Assembly (NCBI GenBank): GCA_949295675.1
Contig: CASFMA010000005.1
Span: 1-36,467, forward strand
From: an uncultured Spirochaetales bacterium
GTDB taxonomy: Bacteria; Spirochaetota; Spirochaetia; Sphaerochaetales; Sphaerochaetaceae
Direction: 5' to 3'
Length of the DNA: 36,467 nt
Shown: piece after piece, positions 32,184 to 36,467 of the stretch
Numbering within the stretch: position 1 is the first letter of the stretch
Layout of the letters: every line of letters begins with the position of its first letter
The notes under the pieces: generated by a model
Seen by the model: the letters and a program-made list of their open reading frames with translations, nothing else
The model's database searches: none
What the model was told of the DNA's origin: nothing
Program-made: the position numbers and the translations under genes

Positions 32184-33064
32184 CAGAGGGCAGCCTCATC
32201 AAAGAGCTTGTGGATAGCTTTCATGCACTGGTCAAGCCAGTCTTCAGGAGCAGCGCCTTTCTTCCATGGGTGCGTCAGTCCTGAAGATGAGTTTATGCGG
32301 GCAAGAGCAAGCTCATAGCCTGCTTCCTTCATCATCGATATGACATCACCTGCGCTTCCTCCCTGGCTGCCTACCCCTGGAATGAGCATCGGTATATCCT
32401 TTCCGGAATATATTGATGCGATCGCGCCAAGCTCCTTAGGGCTTGTTGCTCCGACTACGGCGCCTATTCCCGGATGGTCCGTGCTCCATGCGATGATATG
32501 ATGCGCGACTGCCGCATACAGAGGATAAAGCTCCTTCTCATCGACTTTGTCCAGCACGGTCTGGTCCTGGAAATCAACAGCGCCAGGGTTCGATGTGCGG
32601 TTGAGGACATACACTCCCTTATCCTGATAAGAGAACGGGAGGACAGAATCATGGCCCATATAAGGGGAGACTGTCACAGCATCGGCTTTCCAGCAATCGA
32701 ATGCCTCACGGGCGTAGTTCTCGCTTGATTTCGCAATATCACCACGCTTGCTGTCGAGGATTACGGGAATTCCTGGGAAATATGTCTCAAGGAGCTCAAG
32801 GACATCAACAAGGGCAAGAGAGCCTGAGAAATCCTCTGCCCTAGGATCATCGAGCGACTGATAATACCCTATATTCGGCTTGAATGCGGCAGGGGCAATC
32901 CCCTCCAGCCTCATCCTCCTGAAGAGCTCCGAGAAATATGAGCCGATACGCTCGCGTACAGAAGCCTCAGACTGAGGCAGCACGGAAAGCACGGGATCGA
33001 GGCCCATACATACGATATTGCCGCTTTCTTTCGCGCTCTCCCTGAGAAGATCTATGTAGCTCAT
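32183..33064 (-). CDS. pyrF: Orotidine 5'-phosphate decarboxylase, type 2
   Basis: PyrF decarboxylates OMP to UMP, the last step of the pathway. The product from the chosen ATG has 293 residues, typical for the long type 2 enzymes. The catalytic segment LDSKRGDI (about 103-110) followed by AKSSENYA is the type 2 signature, with MGLDPVLSVLP near the N-terminus and VGATSPKEL and LIPGVGSQGG in the phosphate-binding half. GGGAGGTGAAGG precedes the ATG at 33064, which overlaps the pyrE stop by ATGA. Confidence 0.96.
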   Translation of the reverse strand: MSYIDLLRESAKESGNIVCMGLDPVLSVLPQSEASVRERIGSYFSELFRRMRLEGIAPAAFKPNIGYYQSLDDPRAEDFSGSLALVDVLELLETYFPGIPVILDSKRGDIAKSSENYAREAFDCWKADAVTVSPYMGHDSVLPFSYQDKGVYVLNRTSNPGAVDFQDQTVLDKVDEKELYPLYAAVAHHIIAWSTDHPGIGAVVGATSPKELGAIASIYSGKDIPMLIPGVGSQGGSAGDVISMMKEAGYELALARINSSSGLTHPWKKGAAPEDWLDQCMKAIHKLFDEAAL

Positions 33065-33765
33065 GCCTTCACCTCCCTTGGGAATCCTCTCTTCTCTCCC
33101 CAGCCGAACGGATCCTCCCTCCACTCGTGGAGAGCGGCAGCCGCCTCGCCGGAGATGTATCCTGTCTTCTCGGCAGTCCTGACCATCACGTCATATGAGA
33201 GGATCGTGTGGAACTCGCAGGACTGTGCGGCAAAGGCATCCTCGGCTGTCTTGAATCCATATGTGAAGATCGCAAGGCAGAGATCGCAGACGCCTCCAGC
33301 GTTCCTTATCGCCTCAACAGCCTTCAGCGATGATGAGCCTGTAGAGATAAGGTCCTCGATCAGAAGCACATGCTTGCCATCATATGAACCGCTCTGGCCA
33401 AGGCCTTCAATCTGATGGCCAAGCCCATGGTCCTTCGATGATGACCTGACATAGCTGAGAGGCTTGTAGATCATATCAGCAAGGCTTGTAGCATGAGGGA
33501 TGCCGGCAGTGGCTGTGCCAGCTATATTGTCAATCTGGACATCCATCGAATCGAGTATGTCCGCAAACGCATCGCGGATCAGGGCCCTGTATTTCGGCTT
33601 TGCCAGGAACTGCCTGTTATCATTATAGATCGGCATGCGATAGCCAGACACCCATGTGAAAGGGTTATCTGTCGAAAGCCTTATGGCCCCCAGCTCAAAT
33701 GCGCCTTTTGCAAGTATAGGCCCGTAGTATTCAGTTATTTCTTCCAGTTTCTTCATGTTGCTCAT
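33061..33765 (-). CDS. pyrE: Orotate phosphoribosyltransferase
   Basis: PyrE transfers phosphoribose from PRPP to orotate to give OMP. The 234-residue protein has the PRPP-binding loop VLLIEDLISTGSSS (133-146) with the paired acidic residues, and the flexible catalytic loop region YVRSSSKDHGLGHQIEG containing the lysine used in catalysis. The hood segment FTWVSGYRMPIYNDNR is typical. It follows pyrBI by 19 nt. The ribosome-binding site is weak (GGTAAG); an ATG three codons later is an alternative start. Confidence 0.95.
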   Translation of the reverse strand: MSNMKKLEEITEYYGPILAKGAFELGAIRLSTDNPFTWVSGYRMPIYNDNRQFLAKPKYRALIRDAFADILDSMDVQIDNIAGTATAGIPHATSLADMIYKPLSYVRSSSKDHGLGHQIEGLGQSGSYDGKHVLLIEDLISTGSSSLKAVEAIRNAGGVCDLCLAIFTYGFKTAEDAFAAQSCEFHTILSYDVMVRTAEKTGYISGEAAAALHEWREDPFGWGEKRGFPREVKA

Positions 33766-33784
33766 ATTACTATCTTACCATCCA

Positions 33785-35371
33785 TTAATGCTTTTTCCAA
33801 ATTTCCTTGAAGCTGTGGAAACGTCCGCAGTATGCGCATGCGAAGTGTCCGTCCGGCGTACGTATGAACGATGATGGCACTCCCTCCCCGTTGACAGGGT
33901 TGGATATGCAGGCCTCGTTCTGGCAGCAGAGATCATCGAAGTTATAGATGCGAGGAGGCATGTGAGTCCTGTACTTCTCGACGACACGTCCGTCCTTGAT
34001 GATATTCAGCGTGCAGTGCGGCGCTACCGCTGCAAGCCTCTTGAGGTCCTTCCTCTCAAGCGTCCTGCAGCCGGGGCGGAAGATTATCCCCTTGTACTTG
34101 CCATCTGAACCTGTGGAGATCCACTCGCCGCCTCGTCCGTCATCCAGCCCCAGGACAGATGAGATAAGGCGCATATGCGTGCGGATATCACCAGGATCAT
34201 CGCCCTTGCAGATATGGTCGATTACTATCCCGTCTGATATCGGCCTTACGCCCTCTGAGTAGTTCTTGTCCTTCTTCTTACCTGATGGCTCGACGCGGAT
34301 TATATATTCCTCGGTCTTCAGATCTGAATCGTGCTCGCCAGGAACCGGAACGTAATCATCGCCAATCCGTCCTGCTATAAGGGAAAGAAGCACCATACGG
34401 CAGTACATACCGTTTATAGCCTGGCGTTCCCAGCCATTGAGGTCAGTCTTATCAAGCCATGTAGGGATCGTCGGATGCTCCTTATGGCGCGGAAGCGGAT
34501 GGTAGAACTTCGTACCTGGCTTGAGAAGAGGAAGGAAGTCCTTCCTGAACGTGATGGCCTCCCTCAGGACATCCTGCTTCTGCAGTATCCTCTCGCCCAT
34601 CCTTTCAAGCTGTGGGCGGGTGAAGTACCAGAGCCTTGCGACATCGCCTTTCCTAAGATACTCCTCGATTGATGGATATAGAGTAACCTCAAAACCGTTC
34701 TCGTTCATCTTCTCGATGTAGCTTTCAGGCATCATAAGCTCGCTTGGGGCAATCAGATCGACCTTGACGTGGTTGAAGATCTTCAGGCCGTCTGCCTTTG
34801 AATGCACGGTGCGTCCATGGTACAGGTCACCGACAAGCGCCACATGTATGCTGTCGAATGACATATCGAGATCCTCAAGGAAAGAGAACTCATCAAGGAG
34901 CTCCTGCGTCGGGTGCTCATGCTTGCCGTCTCCAGCGTTTATGAATGCGGGACGGTACGGAAGCCCGTTACGCTCAGCATACTCCGAGCATTCCTCCGAG
35001 AGCCACTTCGTCAGCCCTTCCACCTTGCTCCTCACTATGAAGATGCGGTTGCTGTACCCTGAAAGCATATTGAAGGTATCTGCATAGCTTTCACCCTTGT
35101 TTATTGATGATGAGGAACAGAGGAGCTCTGACACTTTCGCATGATGGAACTTCGCAGCGTTCCTGAATGACTCCTTCGTTCTTGTGCTGTCCTCAAGGAA
35201 GACCTCATAGATACCGAAGTCCGGATCATTGATCCTGAACTTATCCATAGTCTTCTCATCACCTGAAAGTATGGCCTCCTTCAGCTCATGCACCTTCTGG
35301 AAGAAGTAGCGGCGCTCATTGATTGAGAAATCCTCGATGACACACAACGACCTTGAAGCGAAAACATTCAT
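33785..35371 (-). CDS. pyrBI: Aspartate carbamoyltransferase, fused catalytic and regulatory chains
   Basis: This 528-residue protein makes carbamoyl-aspartate, the first committed step of pyrimidine synthesis. Residues 1 to about 345 are the catalytic PyrB chain with STRT (62-65), the 80s-loop lysine K92 in NKGES, HPTQE (153-157) and HPLPR. Residues about 385-528 are PyrI: the nucleotide-binding part (VRPISDGIVIDHI) and a zinc site C483, C488, C512, C515. It should therefore be feedback-controlled by CTP/UTP or ATP. Similar fusions are known from Treponema and Thermotoga. AGAGGTGAG precedes the ATG, which overlaps the stop of a leader ORF by ATGA. Confidence 0.96.
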   Translation of the reverse strand: MNVFASRSLCVIEDFSINERRYFFQKVHELKEAILSGDEKTMDKFRINDPDFGIYEVFLEDSTRTKESFRNAAKFHHAKVSELLCSSSSINKGESYADTFNMLSGYSNRIFIVRSKVEGLTKWLSEECSEYAERNGLPYRPAFINAGDGKHEHPTQELLDEFSFLEDLDMSFDSIHVALVGDLYHGRTVHSKADGLKIFNHVKVDLIAPSELMMPESYIEKMNENGFEVTLYPSIEEYLRKGDVARLWYFTRPQLERMGERILQKQDVLREAITFRKDFLPLLKPGTKFYHPLPRHKEHPTIPTWLDKTDLNGWERQAINGMYCRMVLLSLIAGRIGDDYVPVPGEHDSDLKTEEYIIRVEPSGKKKDKNYSEGVRPISDGIVIDHICKGDDPGDIRTHMRLISSVLGLDDGRGGEWISTGSDGKYKGIIFRPGCRTLERKDLKRLAAVAPHCTLNIIKDGRVVEKYRTHMPPRIYNFDDLCCQNEACISNPVNGEGVPSSFIRTPDGHFACAYCGRFHSFKEIWKKH

Positions 35372-35490
35372 CTACACTCACCTCTCGACAATAAAAAAGC
35401 CGGATAACACCCGGCACATAACAAACAAAAAAAGAAACACTCAGGCCCAAGAAACCATCTTGCTTTGTCCAAAGCCATTTCCAAGGTCAT
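35368..35490 (-). CDS. pyrL-like leader peptide of the pyr operon
   Basis: A 40-codon ORF starts at ATG 35490 behind a strong AAGGAGG (35502-35496, 5-nt spacing) and ends in a TGA that overlaps the pyrBI ATG as ATGA. Its middle is coded by a U-rich tract giving CFFFCLLC, directly followed by an intrinsic terminator hairpin that the ORF reads through. This is the plan of enterobacterial pyrBI leaders. At low UTP, RNA polymerase pauses in the U-rich tract, the translating ribosome catches up and prevents the terminator from forming. I infer the same control here. The peptide itself, rich in Cys, Phe and Leu, probably has no function after synthesis. Confidence 0.75.
   Translation of the reverse strand: MTLEMALDKARWFLGPECFFFCLLCAGCYPAFLLSRGECR
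35393..35415 (-). terminator. Attenuator terminator in the pyr leader
   Basis: Stem GCCGG/CCGGC (arms 35415-35411 and 35403-35399, extendable by one G-U pair), a 5-7 nt loop and six U residues (35398-35393). It lies inside the leader ORF and 22 nt before pyrBI. The preceding U-rich segment (35437-35421) is the likely pause region. Confidence 0.8.
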
Positions 35491-35528
35491 CTGAGCCTCC
35501 TTCGGACTAGGATATCAAAAAGTCTGCA

Positions 35529-35557
35529 GATATGTCTATACGGAAAAGAAAATGCAA
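35529..35557 (-). promoter_or_regulatory. Possible pyr operon promoter
   Basis: TTGCAT (35557-35552), a 17-nt spacer and CATATC (35534-35529); an overlapping TATAGA (35540-35535) could be the -10 instead. The region is bounded by the hsp20 terminator, so the promoter must be near here, but the exact elements are uncertain. Confidence 0.3.
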
Positions 35558-35572
35558 TCGCCTCCACAGATC

Positions 35573-35602
35573 ATAAGAAGAGGGCTGCATGGAACAGCCC
35601 TC
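35573..35602 (-). terminator. Intrinsic terminator after hsp20
   Basis: An 8-bp stem GAGGGCTG/CAGCCCTC with a 7-nt loop (35602-35580 on the minus strand) is followed by TTCTTAT. It begins 8 nt after the hsp20 stop and isolates hsp20 from the pyr operon. Confidence 0.85.
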
Positions 35603-35610
35603 CGTACCGG

Positions 35611-36042
35611 TTACTTGCCGATCTTCACTTCTATATGCCTTGGCTTCTCTTCAGGAAGCTTCGGAAGCGTAACAGTAAGTATTCCATTCTCGAAGCTTGC
35701 GCTTATCGCGCTCTCATCCAGTCCGTCAGGCAGGCTGAAGGACCTTGAGAATGATGTATGGCGCCTCTCCTTCACAAGATACTTGCGGCCTTCCTTCTCA
35801 TTATCCTTCTCATCAGTCTCTCCTGAGATATGAAGGACATGCTTCTCAACATAGAGCTTTACGTTGTTCTCGCTGAATCCTGGAAGCTCAGCCTTGATCG
35901 TGAACTCATCCGCTGTCTCCTCTATATCCACAGCAGGAACCTTTGCAGAGTATGCACCCCACGCATTCAGCATCGAATCAAAGAAATCATCAAAGAGCGA
36001 TACATCTCTCCTTCCATCATATTTAGATACTTCATTAGCCAT
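35611..36042 (-). CDS. Small heat-shock protein, Hsp20 family
   Basis: The 143-residue protein is an alpha-crystallin-type holdase that binds unfolding proteins without ATP. It has a short N-terminal region, the alpha-crystallin domain from about residue 35 (PAVDIEETADEFTIKAELPG) to 135, the conserved SFSRSFSLPDGLDE stretch, and the hallmark NGILTVTLPK. There is a short tail with EVKIGK in place of a strict IxI motif. AGGAGG lies 8 nt before the ATG. It is monocistronic, with a sigma-54-type promoter upstream and a strong terminator downstream. Confidence 0.95.
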   Translation of the reverse strand: MANEVSKYDGRRDVSLFDDFFDSMLNAWGAYSAKVPAVDIEETADEFTIKAELPGFSENNVKLYVEKHVLHISGETDEKDNEKEGRKYLVKERRHTSFSRSFSLPDGLDESAISASFENGILTVTLPKLPEEKPRHIEVKIGK

Positions 36043-36072
36043 TTTATGTGCCTCCTATACTTTCTATATCTA

Positions 36073-36086
36073 TGTCCTTTCGGACA
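36073..36086 (-). promoter_or_regulatory. 5' hairpin of the hsp20 mRNA
   Basis: TGTCC-GAAA-GGACA is a 5-bp stem with a GNRA tetraloop. The start of transcription expected from the sigma-54 site falls at its first base (about 36086), so the mRNA would begin with the hairpin, an arrangement that can stabilise transcripts. Confidence 0.5.
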
Positions 36087-36096
36087 CAAACAATAT

Positions 36097-36113
36097 AGCA
36101 AAAGGCGTGCCAA
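36097..36113 (-). promoter_or_regulatory. Sigma-54 promoter of hsp20
   Basis: The minus strand reads TTGGCACGCCTTTTGCT, matching the sigma-54 consensus YTGGCACGrNNNTTGCW at every fixed position except the weak r. The GG and GC dinucleotides are exactly 10 nt apart. A weaker sigma-70 reading (ATGAAA-N17-TATATT) overlaps it. Confidence 0.7.
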
Positions 36114-36399
36114 CTTTCATATTTATATATGGTATAAATAATTATATAAACTGATGATTTCATTCCAGCTTCTGCTTATGGACAAAATGAGCCAAGAGAG
36201 GACATCAGGGCGCGAAAAAGTGTCATTTTGATTCACTATCAATCGGGGAAAGCCCAAAACGAGGCAAATAAGGGCAAAAACAAAGGCAACCCACCTTGAA
36301 CCATTGTCCTTAGACGGATTGCCATCATTTTTCATCGATGGTCCGGAACCCACATCCACTGTTGGCTTTTGCCACTCAATGGTCCGGATTACATCTCTT
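36114..36399. other. Intergenic region between hsp20 promoter and tRNA
   Basis: No gene is supported with confidence. A minus-strand frame open through 36123-36390 would encode a short protein with one membrane-like segment (WVAFVFALICLVLGFPRLIV). It lacks a ribosome-binding site at its ATGs (36359 reading region, 36335), and I recognise no family. Two copies of ATGGTCCGGA (36338-36347, 36379-36388) lie 41 bp apart. Any enhancer sites for the sigma-54 activator would be expected here. Confidence 0.4.
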
Positions 36400-36467
36400 T
36401 AGCAGGGGCAGGACTCGAACCTGCGACCTCCGGGTTATGAGCCCGACGAGCTGCCAACTGCTCTACC
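36400..36467 (-). tRNA. tRNA-Met (CAT), initiator type, 5' end cut by window
   Basis: The minus strand shows the D-arm GAGC...GCTC, anticodon loop CTCATAA, T-arm GCAGG-TTCGAGT-CCTGC and acceptor strand CCCTGCT with discriminator A. CCA is not encoded. Initiator features are the three G-C pairs GGG/CCC next to the anticodon loop and A11-U24 in the D-stem. U72 would allow the unpaired 1-72 position if base 1 is C, but the first five bases lie outside the window. Confidence 0.9.

Noticed and set aside
35372-35579. PyrR-type attenuator in the pyr leader
   Set aside because: The conserved PyrR-binding loop is not visible, no pyrR lies in the window, and the leader ORF with U-rich tract fits UTP-sensing attenuation.
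36123-36359. Short membrane protein gene after the tRNA
   Set aside because: No ribosome-binding site, no recognisable family, and composition close to its AT-rich surroundings; reported only as an open frame.
1-36467. CRISPR arrays, insertion sequences or prophage
   Set aside because: No regularly spaced repeats, transposase, integrase or phage structural genes were found on either strand.

Overview
The window looks like a chromosomal segment of a spirochaete, most likely near Sphaerochaeta/Treponema. This is an inference from gene content: a fused pyrBI aspartate carbamoyltransferase (a type I recall from Treponema and Thermotoga), a fused pyrD-pyrK, a binding protein whose signal peptide ends in an LFAGGSKEA-type sequence, and the order rplU-rpmA-obgE-nadD-yqeK-rsfS. 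I see no phage, IS element or CRISPR array. Almost everything is core or ordinary accessory metabolism, tightly packed with many ATGA overlaps.

Layout. 1-438: AT-rich non-coding DNA with a C9 run and a long inverted repeat. 439-1788: MATE exporter. 1796-4938 (minus): ribosome/NAD operon rplU-rpmA-obgE-nadD-yqeK-rsfS. 5038-7170: TetR regulator with a perfect palindromic operator, a terminator, and a second MATE exporter. 7178-13300 (minus): sugar-uptake operon, transcribed lacI - binding protein - two CUT1 permeases - an unusual protein resembling a doubled C-terminal domain of RarA/MgsA without its ATPase - PfkB/ribokinase. 13752-16529: argS and birA. 16622-17518: cysE, divergent from birA. 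17490-21292 (minus): mtaB, tyrA-like dehydrogenase, BspA-type LRR protein, SAM methyltransferase. 21347-22348: pta. 22400-26992 (minus): rsmA, comEC (membrane domain only), phosphoglucomutase, HAD phosphatase. 27046-28269: RlmI-type methyltransferase. 28266-29390 (minus): corA with a short leader ORF. 29482-35490 (minus): complete UMP operon after carbamoyl phosphate, pyrL-like leader - pyrBI - pyrE - pyrF - pyrDK - pyrC. 35611-36113 (minus): hsp20 behind a near-perfect sigma-54 promoter. 36400-36467: partial initiator tRNA-Met.

The strongest observations concern expression. (1) The pyr operon begins with an unannotated 40-codon leader ORF with a strong ribosome-binding site. A U-rich tract lies inside it, followed by an intrinsic terminator, and its stop overlaps the pyrBI start. 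This is the architecture of UTP-sensing attenuation known from enterobacterial pyrBI. (2) About ten genes at the head of transcription units have no Shine-Dalgarno sequence. Instead a TAnnnT-like -10 hexamer ends 6-7 nt before the ATG (best case TTGACA-N17-TACGAT-N6-ATG at 27011-27048), so leaderless mRNAs look common here. Genes inside operons mostly carry normal SD sites. (3) hsp20 has a TGGCAC-N5-TTGCT sigma-54 site, and its predicted mRNA starts with a GAAA-capped hairpin. (4) corA is preceded by a 15-codon ORF whose stop abuts a 9-bp hairpin.

All functional calls rest on reading the translated sequence and known family motifs; no searches were run.
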